Shown here piece after piece: positions 1 through 8,919 of a DNA stretch of 34,059 bases. Both the position numbers and the translations under genes were made by a program. The stretch is from contig JANQIU010000299.1 of assembly GCA_028281985.1 (NCBI GenBank), positions 1 through 34,059 of the forward strand, written 5' to 3'. This DNA comes from Alphaproteobacteria bacterium. Lineage in GTDB: Bacteria > Pseudomonadota > Alphaproteobacteria > DSM-16000 > Inquilinaceae. Each line of letters begins with the position of its first letter. The first letter of the stretch is position 1. The notes beneath the pieces are model-generated. The model did not search any database. It had not been told where the DNA came from and worked only from the letters and a program-made list of their open reading frames with translations.

Positions 1-18
1 ATGCGATAGGGCGGCCGC

Positions 19-2058
19 CTAGAGCGGCGTCATCCGCCAGACGAAAGCCGGCTGCTTGTTGTCGATCCAGACGTGTTGTTGCTTGCCGGTCCAGGTGAAC
101 TTGTTGCCGGAGAACAGGTCCTCCATCTCCACCGAGGCCCAGTCGGGAAGACCCAGTTCCCACAAGGGCAGTTCGAACGACGCTTCGTGGGCGCTGAAGG
201 GATCCAGATTGACGGCAACCAGGATGTTGTTGGACCGGTTCTCGGTCATCTTGCCGTACAGCAGCAGATTGTCGTTCCAGATGTTGAAGAACTTCAGGTT
301 GTCGTAGGCGTGCAGGGCCGGGTTCTCGCGGCGGATCTGGTTCAGCCGCCGCACCCAGTCCTTGATGTTGCCCGGCCGGTCCCAGTCCCAGACCTTGTAC
401 TGGTACTTCTCGGAGTTCAGATACTCCTCCTTGCCCGGTACCGGCGTGCCCTCGCACAGCTCGTAGCCGTTGTATATGCCGTAGACGCTGGACAAGGTGG
501 CCGCCAGCACGATGCGCTGCAGGAACGCCGGCCGGCCGCCGATCTGGAGGATCACCGGGTTGATGTCCGGCGTGTTGGTGAAGAAATTGGCCCGCATGTA
601 GTCGCGTGCCGGCCCCTGCGTCAGCTCGACCAGATAGTCGGTCAGTTCCGCCTTTCCGGTCCGCCAGGTGAAGTAGCTGTAGGACTGGGTGAAACCGATC
701 TTGGCCAGGCCCTTCATCAGCTTCGGCCGGGTGAACGCCTCGGACAGGAAGATCGTATCGGGGTGCTTGTCCTGAACATCCCGGATCATCCACTGCCAGA
801 ACGACAGCGATTTGGTGTGCGGATTGTCGACCCGGAAGATCTTCACGCCCTGCTCGACCCAGAACAGCACCACGTCGCGCAATTCGCGCCACAGCGGTTC
901 GATCGGCTCGTCGCCATGCGGGTGGTAGAACTCGACGTTGACGATGTCCTCGTACTTCTTCGGCGGGTTCTCGGCGAACTTGATCGACCCGTCCGGCCGC
1001 CAGCGAAACCAGTCCTTGTGCTGCTTGATCCAGGGATGGTCCGGCGAACACTGGATGGCGAAATCCAGCGCCACGGCCAGCCCGTGGTCGGCCGCCGCCC
1101 GCACGAACCGGCGGAAATCCGCCAGCGTGCCCCATTCCGGATTGACCGCGGTGTGACCGCCGTCCTCCGACCCGATGGCATAGGGGCTACCCGGATCGTC
1201 CGGTCCCGCCCTCAGGGTATTGTTCTTGCCCTTGCGGTTGGTTCGGCCGATCGGGTGGATGGGCACCAGGTAGACGACGTCGAAGCCCAGATCGCGGATG
1301 TAGCCCAGCCGGTCGATGCATTCGTCGATGGTGGCGCCCCGGTCGGGGTCGGTCCCCTGGCTGCGCCAGAACATCTCGTACCAGGCGGCAAACCGCGCCT
1401 GCGGCGCGTCGACCACTACTTCCAGTGTCCGCCAGTACGAGGTCAGGCCAAGCCTTGCGCCGGCCCGTCCCATGACCTCCGCCGTGGCATCGCCCAGAAG
1501 GGCTTCCGCGCGGCCGGCCACGTCCAGCGGCGCGACCCGCCCCTGAAGGTCGCTCAGCGCCAGCCGATCCGCGCCTTCGGCCGTCGCCCCGGCCGCCTCC
1601 ACCATGGCCATGCCTTCGGCCACGTCGACCGCCACATCCTGCCCGGCGGCGAGCTTCTTCAGCGTATCCCGCCGCCAGGTGGCGAATTCGTCGACCCAGG
1701 CGTCGATGGTGTATTCGTACCGGGTATTGCGGGTCAGATGGCACCGGCCGGTCCACCGGTCGTTGTCCCAGAACTGCATCGGCGCGATCTGCCAGTCCGC
1801 CGCGCCGACTTCGCGGTAGCGCAGTTGGGCGGCCATCTGGACATGACCGTCGCAGACGATGTCGGCAAACACCTCCAGCCAGTCGCCGACCACCCGCTTG
1901 GCCGGATACCGCCCGGCATCGACCTCCGGCGTGACGTCGGTGATCAGGAACCGCTCCCCGCTGTTCGCCGGCAGATCGGCCTGCTTTCGCCGGGTTCGGC
2001 CGCCCGCGGTCCGCGTGCGCGAAGCCTTTGCGCTTGTCGTCTGTACGGTATCGGCCAT
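19..2058 (-). CDS. glgE: GlgE, alpha-1,4-glucan:maltose-1-phosphate maltosyltransferase (GH13)
   Basis: Cytoplasmic enzyme that transfers maltosyl units from alpha-maltose 1-phosphate to the end of an alpha-1,4-glucan, releasing phosphate. The 679-residue length fits the GlgE family. An N-terminal beta-sandwich domain (about residues 35-130, DUF3416-like) precedes a GH13 barrel. The barrel shows WYEMFWRSQG near 226, the nucleophile Asp411 in FRVDNPHTK, the acid/base Glu440 in LSEAFTRP, and a third acid, Asp498, in NTPD. The motifs FRVDNPHTK and KNNT are typical of GlgE rather than of an ordinary amylase. The ATG at 2058 follows a good purine-rich ribosome site (AGGGAGGG). It lies 48 bases downstream of the secreted protein gene and is probably cotranscribed with it. 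Its usual partners (glgB, treS/maltokinase or glgM) are not in view and may lie beyond base 1. Confidence 0.95.
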   Translation of the reverse strand: MADTVQTTSAKASRTRTAGGRTRRKQADLPANSGERFLITDVTPEVDAGRYPAKRVVGDWLEVFADIVCDGHVQMAAQLRYREVGAADWQIAPMQFWDNDRWTGRCHLTRNTRYEYTIDAWVDEFATWRRDTLKKLAAGQDVAVDVAEGMAMVEAAGATAEGADRLALSDLQGRVAPLDVAGRAEALLGDATAEVMGRAGARLGLTSYWRTLEVVVDAPQARFAAWYEMFWRSQGTDPDRGATIDECIDRLGYIRDLGFDVVYLVPIHPIGRTNRKGKNNTLRAGPDDPGSPYAIGSEDGGHTAVNPEWGTLADFRRFVRAAADHGLAVALDFAIQCSPDHPWIKQHKDWFRWRPDGSIKFAENPPKKYEDIVNVEFYHPHGDEPIEPLWRELRDVVLFWVEQGVKIFRVDNPHTKSLSFWQWMIRDVQDKHPDTIFLSEAFTRPKLMKGLAKIGFTQSYSYFTWRTGKAELTDYLVELTQGPARDYMRANFFTNTPDINPVILQIGGRPAFLQRIVLAATLSSVYGIYNGYELCEGTPVPGKEEYLNSEKYQYKVWDWDRPGNIKDWVRRLNQIRRENPALHAYDNLKFFNIWNDNLLLYGKMTENRSNNILVAVNLDPFSAHEASFELPLWELGLPDWASVEMEDLFSGNKFTWTGKQQHVWIDNKQPAFVWRMTPL

Positions 2059-2106
2059 GGACGCTCTACCCTCCCTGGCGAGACGTTGACGGTCCGTCCG
2101 CCGGCA

Positions 2107-3171
2107 CTACCCGGCGGTGGCGATCAGCTCCCGGATCAGCGATTCGATCCGGTCTGTCATGTCGCGTGCGATATCCGAAGACCCGCGCGGCCCCTCGTGG
2201 AAGAATGCCGAGTAGTGATCACCATCCAACGCGAAGACCAGCGCGACGAAGGATGTGACACCCTCGAACGTACACTGCAAGTGCGCCGGCTTCACCGCAT
2301 AGCTGCCGCTGGCGGGATCGGTTTCGCCGATCTCCACGACGCTGTCGCCCCGGCACCGACTTCGCAGATGGTCGATGAACCGCGCGGCGAACGCATCAAG
2401 ATCCGGGTCGACACTGCGCGTCTCCTGGCGAAGCCCGCCAACCACCGGCCCGACCTGCCAGACATGCGACAACCCCAGCCCCTCCGCCTGGACATCGGCG
2501 GCCGCCGGGAACCGGATATCTTCGATCCCCGCGGCCGACAGCAGCCGCTCCAGGGCAAGGCGGGACATGCCGTCGGCAGGCGGCGGCGCGACCGGGCCGG
2601 CCCGGGGTGCGGCGTCGGCCGTTGGCAGGGACGCCTGCGGCAGCGGCCCGTCATAGGCCTTGGCCGCCGACACGCAGGCGTCCAACGCCGCCAGGGCGCG
2701 AAACGTGCCGTCCAGGGCGAACGAGACCACGAGGTCGCCGATCGCCAGCTTCAGGACCCGACCGGCGCGCAGGGTTTCCGTTAACCGCGGATCACCGCCG
2801 GTCGGCAGAAGCACGAGGCCACCGGCGGCGGCAACGGCAGGCAGCGCGACGGGTGCCAGCGCGTCGACCTGCAGTTCCGCAGGCAGCGTGGTGCCGGCGG
2901 CCAGTGACAGGTCGGCGGCAAGAACCGCCAGCGACAGGGCGGCGTCCGCATCCATCGCGAAAATCAGGCTGTCCCCGTCCGGGGCCGCCAGCGTAATCCC
3001 GCAATGACTGAACCGACGGGGTTGTCCGGGGATCGCATAGGCGCCGCCGATCCAGCCGGACTCGGAAATCGTCAGCGCATCCGGCGTCGGCTCCGCCGGC
3101 ACCTGCCCCGCTGCCGGGGACGATGCCAGGGCGGCCATCACCAAGAGCGGAAGTCCGGGGCGGATCGGCAT
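2107..3171 (-). CDS. Secreted uncharacterised protein
   Basis: A 354-residue protein with an N-terminal signal peptide (hydrophobic stretch about 5-18, possible cleavage after AAG near 22), so probably periplasmic. Residues 36-170 contain GWIGGAYAIPGQ, FSHCGI and, further on, FALDGTFRALAALDACV. This pattern recalls small IalB-like secreted domains of alphaproteobacteria, in which an FSHC segment and an LxxCV segment supply two cysteines. A proline/alanine-rich linker then leads to a second domain (about 205-350) with LRSRCRGD and LQCTFEG, which could form another disulphide. I cannot assign a function. It precedes glgE on the same strand by 48 bases. The gene diverges from the BMP operon, and the 252 bases between them hold both start regions. 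Confidence 0.75.
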   Translation of the reverse strand: MPIRPGLPLLVMAALASSPAAGQVPAEPTPDALTISESGWIGGAYAIPGQPRRFSHCGITLAAPDGDSLIFAMDADAALSLAVLAADLSLAAGTTLPAELQVDALAPVALPAVAAAGGLVLLPTGGDPRLTETLRAGRVLKLAIGDLVVSFALDGTFRALAALDACVSAAKAYDGPLPQASLPTADAAPRAGPVAPPPADGMSRLALERLLSAAGIEDIRFPAAADVQAEGLGLSHVWQVGPVVGGLRQETRSVDPDLDAFAARFIDHLRSRCRGDSVVEIGETDPASGSYAVKPAHLQCTFEGVTSFVALVFALDGDHYSAFFHEGPRGSSDIARDMTDRIESLIRELIATAG

Positions 3172-3307
3172 TGCGGGTTCGGCGACGTCGGCGGGCTACA
3201 GGCGTCGCGACACTCGACAGCCGCCCCGCGCCTGTCAACGGACAGATTGGCCCGGCGGACCTGGGCACGGGTCCACCGGCCAAATTGTCGGATCGACACC
3301 GCGGGCG

Positions 3308-3336
3308 TTCACAAGCGGTCAGAAAAAGCCTAATGA
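3308..3336 (+). promoter_or_regulatory. Putative sigma-70 type promoter of the nucleoside operon
   Basis: TTCACA at 3308-3313 and TAATGA at 3331-3336 are separated by exactly 17 bases, in an A-rich spacer that stands out from the GC-rich surroundings. It lies 88 bases before the BMP gene start. A small GC hairpin (CCGG arms near 3359-3376) follows in the leader. No purine-riboswitch core was recognised. Prediction by eye only. Confidence 0.45.
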
Positions 3337-3423
3337 AGGACTCTCGTCTGAACATGATCCGGGCCGCGCAGTCCGGATGTCCTACGATCCTTTCCAACAC
3401 AGTGCAGGGAGCGCGACAACACA

Positions 3424-4422
3424 ATGAACAAGATCATCGGTACCGCTGCTGTTACCGCGATCCTCGCTGCCGGGCCGGCGCTCGCGCAGGAAGACTTCAT
3501 TCCCGCCGTGGTTTTCGACATGGGCGGTAAATTCGACCGGTCCTTCAACGAAGGCATCTACAACGGTATCGAACGATTCCGTGAAGAGACCGGTATCGAA
3601 TACTTAGAGTTCGAAGTTACCAACGAGGCGCAGCGGGAACAGGCGTTGCGCCGCATGGTCCGCAACGGCGCGTCGCAGATCATCGCGGTCGGTTTCGGTC
3701 AGGCACCAGCGGTCGAGGTGATTGCCGCGGAAAATCCCGACGTGAACTTCACGATCATCGATTCCGTCGTCGACCTGCCGAATGTGCGGTCGGTGATCTT
3801 CAAGGAGCAGGAAGGATCCTTCCTGGTCGGCATGATCGCCGCGATGCGCAGTGAAACCGGCGCGGTCGGCTTCGTCGGCGGCATGGATATACCGCTGATC
3901 CGCGCGTTCGGCTGCGGCTTCGAACAGGGCGCCCGCCATGTCGACCCGGAGGTCGAGGTTTATCAGAACATGACCGGCACCACGCCGGCGGCGTGGAACG
4001 ACCCCAGCCGGGGGGCGGAACTGGCCCGCAGCCAGTTCGACCGCGGCGCTGACGTGGTCTTCGCGGCCGCCGGCGGCACCGGCCTTGGCGTCTACCAGGC
4101 CGCCGCGGACTCCGGCCAGTTCGCCATCGGCGTCGACAGCAACCAGAACTTCCTGCACCCGGGCACGATGCTGACGTCGATGCTCAAGCGCGTGGATGTT
4201 GCTGCCTATAACGCGTTCCAGGACGCGCTGAACGAGGAGTGGGAGCCGGGCGTCCTGAACCTCGGTCTGGCCGAAAGCGGCGTCGGTTGGGCGCTGGATG
4301 AGTTCAACGAGGATCTCGTGACCGACGACATGCGCGCCGCGGTTGCAGAAGCCGAGGAGATGATCGTCAGCGGCGAACTGGAGGTTGTCGACTACCGGGC
4401 CGCGAACGCCTGCACCTACTGA
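3424..4422 (+). CDS. BMP-family ABC transporter substrate-binding protein, probably for nucleosides
   Basis: 332 residues, the usual length for the PnrA/Med/BMP family. A Sec signal peptide ends in PALA near residue 21; there is no lipobox cysteine, so the protein is expected to be free in the periplasm. The family signature is clear: VFDMGGKFDRSFNEG near the mature N-terminus, IAVGFGQ, FKEQEGSFLVGMIAA, GFVGGMDIPLIRAFGCGFEQG, and FAAAGGTGLGV followed by IGVDSNQN. Known members bind purine nucleosides. First gene of the operon, with a GGGAG ribosome site about 12 bases upstream of ATG and a hairpin just after its stop. The downstream salvage enzymes support a nucleoside ligand, but the exact ligand is inference. 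Confidence 0.93.
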   Translation: MNKIIGTAAVTAILAAGPALAQEDFIPAVVFDMGGKFDRSFNEGIYNGIERFREETGIEYLEFEVTNEAQREQALRRMVRNGASQIIAVGFGQAPAVEVIAAENPDVNFTIIDSVVDLPNVRSVIFKEQEGSFLVGMIAAMRSETGAVGFVGGMDIPLIRAFGCGFEQGARHVDPEVEVYQNMTGTTPAAWNDPSRGAELARSQFDRGADVVFAAAGGTGLGVYQAAADSGQFAIGVDSNQNFLHPGTMLTSMLKRVDVAAYNAFQDALNEEWEPGVLNLGLAESGVGWALDEFNEDLVTDDMRAAVAEAEEMIVSGELEVVDYRAANACTY

Positions 4423-4426
4423 GGCT

Positions 4427-4450
4427 CGCCCCACGCCAGCATCCGGGGCG
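4427..4450 (+). promoter_or_regulatory. Intercistronic hairpin between binding protein and ATPase genes
   Basis: CGCCCC at 4427-4432 can pair with GGGGCG at 4445-4450 across a 12-base loop. It starts 5 bases after the binding-protein stop and its right arm is the only G-rich segment ahead of the ATPase ATG at 4460. In ABC operons such hairpins often protect the upstream message or reduce downstream translation, so that more binding protein than ATPase is made. No T-run follows, so it is not a standard terminator. Confidence 0.5.
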
Positions 4451-4459
4451 GTATCGCCA

Positions 4460-6079
4460 ATGTATGATCTCAAGCCGGCGGATGGCGCCGGCGGCGAGCT
4501 TTCCGCCCCGCCGCCGGCCGCCATTGAGCTTGTCGGCATCAACAAGCACTTCGGACCGGTTCACGCCAACCGGGACATATCGATGACGGTGCCGCGGGGG
4601 ACCATCCACGGCATCATCGGCGAGAACGGCGCCGGCAAATCGACCCTGATGAGCATTCTGTACGGCTTCTATCAGGCCGACAGCGGCGAGATCCGGGTGA
4701 ACGGCGAGCAAAGGCTGATCCGGACGCCGAACGACGCCATCCATATGGGCATCGGCATGGTCCACCAGCACTTCATGCTGGTCGAGCCGTTCACGGTGCT
4801 GGAGAACGTCATCCTCGGCAGCGAAGGCGGATCGCTGCTGCATGCGGGTGAAGCCAGGGCCCGGGAGGAACTGGCCCACCTCGAAGCGGAATACAATCTC
4901 GACGTCAGCCCGGACGCGGTCGTCGCCGACCTGCCCGTCGGATTGCAGCAGCGGGTCGAGATCCTCAAGGCGCTATTCCGGGGCGCCGACACTCTGATCC
5001 TGGACGAACCGACCGGCGTGCTGACCCCGCAGGAAGCGGATCAGCTTTTCCGGATCCTGGACACGCTCCGCACCCAGGGGAAAACGGTCATCCTGATCAC
5101 CCACAAGCTGCGGGAGATCATGGCCATTACCGACAACGTCTCGGTAATGCGCGCCGGCCAGATGGTCGCCAATGTCGCGACACGCGACACCTCGCGCGAG
5201 CAGCTTGCCGAGTTGATGGTTGGCCGCAAAGTCCTGTTGCGGGTCGACAAGGGGCCCGCCAATCCGGGCCGACCGGTCCTTCAGGTCGGCAATCTGAACA
5301 TGGTCGACCGGCGGGGCGTCAGCCGGGTCAAGGACGTGTCGTTCCAGGTTCGCGCCGGCGAGATCGTCGGCATTGCCGGGGTTTCGGGAAACGGCCAGTC
5401 GGAGCTGCTGTCCGCCATCGCCGGCACCATTCGCGCGCGCTCGGGAGAGATCGCCGTCAACGGTACCAACATCAAGGTCGGACAGGGTGTCGATGCCCAC
5501 GACATGCGGGAGCTGGGTCTCGCCCACGTTCCTGAGGACCGGATCCACGAAGGCCTGGTGACGACCTTTGCCGCCAACGAGTGCACGATCCTCGGCTACC
5601 ACGACGACCCGGCTTACAACAAAGGGCTGCTGCTGGACCGGACGGCCATCCTCAACACCTGCGAAGGTCAGATGGGCGGCTACGATGTCCGTCCGCCCAA
5701 CCCGCTGCTGAAGGCCGCCAACTTCTCCGGCGGCAACCAGCAGAAGCTCATCGTGGCCCGGGAGATGGAGCGGGATCCGGATCTGCTGCTGGTCGGGCAG
5801 CCGACCCGGGGCGTCGATATCGGCGCCATCGAATTCATCCATCGTCGGCTGATCGCCATGCGCGACGCCGGAAAGGCAATCCTGCTGGTGTCCGTCGAAC
5901 TGGACGAAGTGATGTCCCTGTCGGACAGGATCCTGGTCATGTTCGACGGGGCCATCGTCGGCGAGGTCGCACAGGCGGACGCCGACGAGCGGACGCTTGG
6001 CCTGATGATGGCCGGCATTCGACCGGATGAAGCATCGACGTCGACGGGTGGAACGCCGGGGGGCACGTCTCCGGCATGA
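4460..6079 (+). CDS. Nucleoside ABC transporter ATP-binding protein, two NBDs (NupA/YufO/RbsA type)
   Basis: Drives the importer formed by the two following permeases. About 539 residues with two fused ATPase domains. Domain 1 has Walker A GENGAGKST (54-62) and Walker B LILDEPTG (about 179-186) with the unorthodox signature LPVGLQQR. Domain 2 has a Walker A with the lysine replaced (GVSGNGQSE), the signature FSGGNQQK, and a Walker B-like LLVGQPTRGVDIGA. This asymmetry is normal for sugar and nucleoside importers of this class. I chose the ATG at 4460; an upstream TTG at 4385 would overlap the binding-protein gene and add a non-conserved 25-residue tail. Its stop overlaps the next start (ATGA at 6076-6079), implying coupled translation. 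Confidence 0.93.
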   Translation: MYDLKPADGAGGELSAPPPAAIELVGINKHFGPVHANRDISMTVPRGTIHGIIGENGAGKSTLMSILYGFYQADSGEIRVNGEQRLIRTPNDAIHMGIGMVHQHFMLVEPFTVLENVILGSEGGSLLHAGEARAREELAHLEAEYNLDVSPDAVVADLPVGLQQRVEILKALFRGADTLILDEPTGVLTPQEADQLFRILDTLRTQGKTVILITHKLREIMAITDNVSVMRAGQMVANVATRDTSREQLAELMVGRKVLLRVDKGPANPGRPVLQVGNLNMVDRRGVSRVKDVSFQVRAGEIVGIAGVSGNGQSELLSAIAGTIRARSGEIAVNGTNIKVGQGVDAHDMRELGLAHVPEDRIHEGLVTTFAANECTILGYHDDPAYNKGLLLDRTAILNTCEGQMGGYDVRPPNPLLKAANFSGGNQQKLIVAREMERDPDLLLVGQPTRGVDIGAIEFIHRRLIAMRDAGKAILLVSVELDEVMSLSDRILVMFDGAIVGEVAQADADERTLGLMMAGIRPDEASTSTGGTPGGTSPA

Positions 6080-7203
6080 GCAAGTTCGGACGCCCCAGCG
6101 ACATCCCCCTTTGGGCCAACTTCGTCCTGGTCCCCCTGATCAACCTGACGCTCGCCTTCATGGTCTCGGGCCTTGTCGTGCTGGCCATCGGCGAGAACCC
6201 GATCGAAGCCGTGGGCTGGCTGCTGCGCGGCGCCTTCGGCAACCAGGAGTTCATCGGCTACACCCTCTACTACACGACCAATCTGATCTTCACCGGACTG
6301 GCCGTGGCGGTAGCCTTCCACTGCGGACTGTTCAACATCGGCGGCGAAGGCCAGGCCTATATCGGCGGGCTCGGTGTCGGGCTGGTGTGCCTGTACCTGG
6401 ATTTCCTGCCGTTCGGATTGATCGTGCCGGTGGCGATCCTGGGCGGCGCCCTGTTCGGCGCCGCGTGGGCCTATGTCCCCGCCTATCTTCAGGCGACGCG
6501 GGGCAGCCACATCGTCATCACCACCATCATGTTCAATTTCATCGCCGCGTCGTTGATGGTCTATCTGATGGTGAACGTGCTGATCCGCCCCGGTCAGCAA
6601 TCGCCGGAAAGCCGCCCCTTCGACGAGAACGCCACGCTCTGGTCGATGCACGAGATGCTGGGCTGGGTCGGCATCGAGATCGCCCGATCACCGCTGAACG
6701 CCTCCTTCCTGTGGGCGCTCATCTGCGGCTTCCTGGTCTACTTGTTCATCTGGCGCACCCGCTGGGGTTACGAGATCCGCACCGCTGGGCAAAACCAGCG
6801 CGCGGCGGTCTATGGCGGGATCTCCCCGGCACGCAACATCGTGCTGGCTGTCTCCATCTCCGGGGCGCTCGCCGGTTTCGTTGGCCTGAACGAGATCATG
6901 GGCGTCCAACAGCGGCTGCTCCTCAACTTCACCGCGGGCTACGGGTTCACCGGGATTGCTGTGGCGCTGATGGGGCGCAACCATCCCGTCGGCATCGTCC
7001 TGGCGGCGCTGCTTTTCGGCGCGCTCTATCAGGGCGGCGCCGAACTCGCCTTCGAGATCCCGACCATCACCCGCGACATGGTGGTGGTCATCCAGGGGCT
7101 GGTGATCCTGTTCGCCGGCGCGCTGGAGAACATGTTGCGGCCCCAGATCGAAAGCCTGTTCCGCCGTGGCGGGCCGGCAGACGCCAACGCACAGGCGGAG
7201 TGA
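6076..7203 (+). CDS. Nucleoside ABC transporter permease 1 (BPD_transp_2; NupB/YufP type)
   Basis: 375-residue inner-membrane protein with about eight to ten hydrophobic segments. Family features include ENPIEAVGWLLRGAFG near the first periplasmic part, FNIGGEGQAYIGG, RGSHIVITTIMFNFIAAS, and the cytoplasmic coupling stretch RTRWGYEIRTAGQNQRAA, then a conserved GFTGIAVALMGRNHP. These motifs match the permease that pairs with BMP binding proteins. It starts within the ATPase stop codon and is followed after 4 bases by the second permease, so the four transport genes are one unit. Confidence 0.93.
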   Translation: MSKFGRPSDIPLWANFVLVPLINLTLAFMVSGLVVLAIGENPIEAVGWLLRGAFGNQEFIGYTLYYTTNLIFTGLAVAVAFHCGLFNIGGEGQAYIGGLGVGLVCLYLDFLPFGLIVPVAILGGALFGAAWAYVPAYLQATRGSHIVITTIMFNFIAASLMVYLMVNVLIRPGQQSPESRPFDENATLWSMHEMLGWVGIEIARSPLNASFLWALICGFLVYLFIWRTRWGYEIRTAGQNQRAAVYGGISPARNIVLAVSISGALAGFVGLNEIMGVQQRLLLNFTAGYGFTGIAVALMGRNHPVGIVLAALLFGALYQGGAELAFEIPTITRDMVVVIQGLVILFAGALENMLRPQIESLFRRGGPADANAQAE

Positions 7204-7207
7204 GGCG

Positions 7208-8437
7208 ATGGAGATCTTCACGCTCGTCGTCCTGTTGCTGGACGCCACGCTTCGGGTCGCCACGCCGCTGATCCTCGCGGCGCTCGGCGGACTGTTCTCC
7301 GAACGCGCGGGCGTCGTCGACATCGGGCTCGAAGGCAAGATGCTGGGGGCGGCCTTCGCCGCCGCGGCCACGGCATCGGTCACCGGCTCGGCCTGGCTGG
7401 GCCTGTGCATGGGTATCGGCGTGTCGATGACCCTGGCGATGATCCATGCCTTCGCCTGCGTCACCCACCGCGGCGACCATGTGGTGTCGGGTGTGGCGAT
7501 CAACATCCTGGTCGCCGGGCTGACGGTCACGCTCGGCATCGCCTGGTTCGAGCGCGGCGGCCAAACCCCGGACCTTTACAATCCCGACCCGTACACCGGC
7601 ATTGAACTGCCCGGGACGGCGGTGACCACCGAAGACGCGATCCGCATGGTGGTCGACGCCGATCCCGACGACCGCTTGCGAACGCCGCGACAGGTCGAGC
7701 AGGCGATCGCCGGCGGCGATGTCGAAATGGCGGCCCAGGTCGAGGCATTGACCCGCGAGCCGACGCCGGTAATCGGCTGGATCCTGGGCGGGGTGCAGGA
7801 CTTCGCAAACGGCTTCGTCGATTTCGTTCGCGAAGAACGCTTCACCGGCATAACCCTGCCACTCGCCGACACCGTCGCGCATGTGCCGGTCATCGGGCTG
7901 ATCTACTCCGAACTGATCAGCGGGCACAATATCCTGGTCTACTTCGCCTTGTTGGCCGTGCCGATCACGGCTTGGGTGGTCTACCGGTCGCGCTTCGGCC
8001 TTCGCCTGCGCGCCGTGGGTGAGAACCCGGCGGCGGTGGATACCGCCGGCATCTCGGTGACCTGGATGCGCTACAAGGCACTGATGATCACCGGCTTCCT
8101 GTGCGGCATCGCCGGAACCTATCTGTCGACGGCCCACAACGCGTCCTTCGTTCGCGACATGACGGCCGGCAAGGGCTTCCTGGCCCTGGCCGCCCTCATC
8201 TTCGCCAAATGGCGGCCGATCCCGGTTCTTCTGGCATGCCTGTTGTTCGGGTTCCTGGAGGCGATCGAGGCACGCCTGCAGGGTACGCCGATCAACCTGC
8301 TGGGCCTGACCTTCACTATCCCCGTGCAGTTCATTCAGGCTCTTCCGTACATCCTGACCGTCGTCCTGCTGGCTGGCTTCATAGGTAAGGCCATCGCGCC
8401 CAAGGCGATTGGCACTCCCTATGTCAAGGAACGCTGA
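7208..8437 (+). CDS. Nucleoside ABC transporter permease 2 (BPD_transp_2; NupC/YufQ type) with a large insertion
   Basis: Second membrane subunit of the importer. Typical motifs are LAALGGLFSERAGVVDIGLEG near the N-terminus, the EAA-like coupling segment SRFGLRLRAVGENP (about 261-274), and a GKGFLALAALIFAKWRP region near the C-terminus. Length is 409 residues against roughly 300-320 for usual members. The excess is a polar, acidic stretch of about 85-90 residues (about 125-217) between two membrane segments, containing TTEDAIRMVVDADPDD and a possible short amphipathic helix. The ATG at 7208, preceded by GAGGCG, is preferred over an in-frame start at 7166 inside the previous gene. Cytidine deaminase follows after 2 bases. 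Confidence 0.92.
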   Translation: MEIFTLVVLLLDATLRVATPLILAALGGLFSERAGVVDIGLEGKMLGAAFAAAATASVTGSAWLGLCMGIGVSMTLAMIHAFACVTHRGDHVVSGVAINILVAGLTVTLGIAWFERGGQTPDLYNPDPYTGIELPGTAVTTEDAIRMVVDADPDDRLRTPRQVEQAIAGGDVEMAAQVEALTREPTPVIGWILGGVQDFANGFVDFVREERFTGITLPLADTVAHVPVIGLIYSELISGHNILVYFALLAVPITAWVVYRSRFGLRLRAVGENPAAVDTAGISVTWMRYKALMITGFLCGIAGTYLSTAHNASFVRDMTAGKGFLALAALIFAKWRPIPVLLACLLFGFLEAIEARLQGTPINLLGLTFTIPVQFIQALPYILTVVLLAGFIGKAIAPKAIGTPYVKER

Positions 8438-8439
8438 CG

Positions 8440-8904
8440 ATGCCGCCAACCCCCTCCATGACGGCGGCGGTCGAACGGCTGTTTGCCGCCGCCAAGGCGG
8501 TCTTTGCGACGGCGTATGCGCCTTATTCGAACTTTCCGGTCGGTGCAGCCGTCCTGGGTGAAGACGGCAACGTGTACGTCGGCTGCAATGTCGAGAATGC
8601 GTCCTACCCAGCGGGGGTCTGCGCCGAAGGCGGGGCGATCTCCGCCATGGTGGCCGCGGGGTGCCTGCGGATCGCTGCCGTCGCCGTCGTCAGCGGTCGG
8701 CCCGGCGACGGCAGTCTTGGCACACCGTGCGGCATCTGCCGGCAGCGGATCCGCGAATTCGCCTCTGCCGACACGCCCATCCATGTTTGCGGTCCGGAAG
8801 GTTTGCGCCGCACGCTGCGGCTGGACGAATTGCTGCCCCATGCGTTCGATGCGGACTCCCTCAACGCCGGACGCGCCCCGGAACTCGGTCGCGCCAACGG
8901 CTGA
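8440..8904 (+). CDS. cdd: Cytidine deaminase
   Basis: Converts cytidine and deoxycytidine to uridine and deoxyuridine. 154 residues, the size of the small tetrameric zinc enzymes. YAPYSNFPVGAAV (26-38) is the family N-terminal motif. The zinc and catalytic residues are visible as Cys61 and Glu63 in CAEGGAI and Cys97 and Cys100 in PCGICRQ. Start ATG at 8440; a second ATG at 8458 (MTAAVE) is possible. It lies between the importer and the phosphorylases, so imported cytidine would be deaminated before the pyrimidine phosphorylase acts. Confidence 0.95.
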   Translation: MPPTPSMTAAVERLFAAAKAVFATAYAPYSNFPVGAAVLGEDGNVYVGCNVENASYPAGVCAEGGAISAMVAAGCLRIAAVAVVSGRPGDGSLGTPCGICRQRIREFASADTPIHVCGPEGLRRTLRLDELLPHAFDADSLNAGRAPELGRANG

Positions 8905-8919
8905 CTGCGGAGCCTGACG

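Noticed and set aside
73-2784. A 903-codon plus-strand open frame
   Set aside because: It lies antisense to glgE and the secreted protein, crosses the gap between them, and reads as arginine/glutamine/valine-rich low-quality protein. It is a product of GC-rich codon bias.
3337-3423. Purine riboswitch in the leader of the nucleoside operon
   Set aside because: The leader is short, shows only a small GC hairpin and lacks the three-way-junction core sequences.
4460-6079. Loss of function in the second ATPase domain, suggested by the missing Walker A lysine
   Set aside because: A degenerate Walker A in the second domain is usual for this class of sugar and nucleoside importers and is not a mutation specific to this gene.
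6027-7271. A 414-codon plus-strand frame over permease 1
   Set aside because: Out-of-frame shadow: arginine- and histidine-rich with no hydrophobic segments, while the overlapping frame gives a clear membrane permease.
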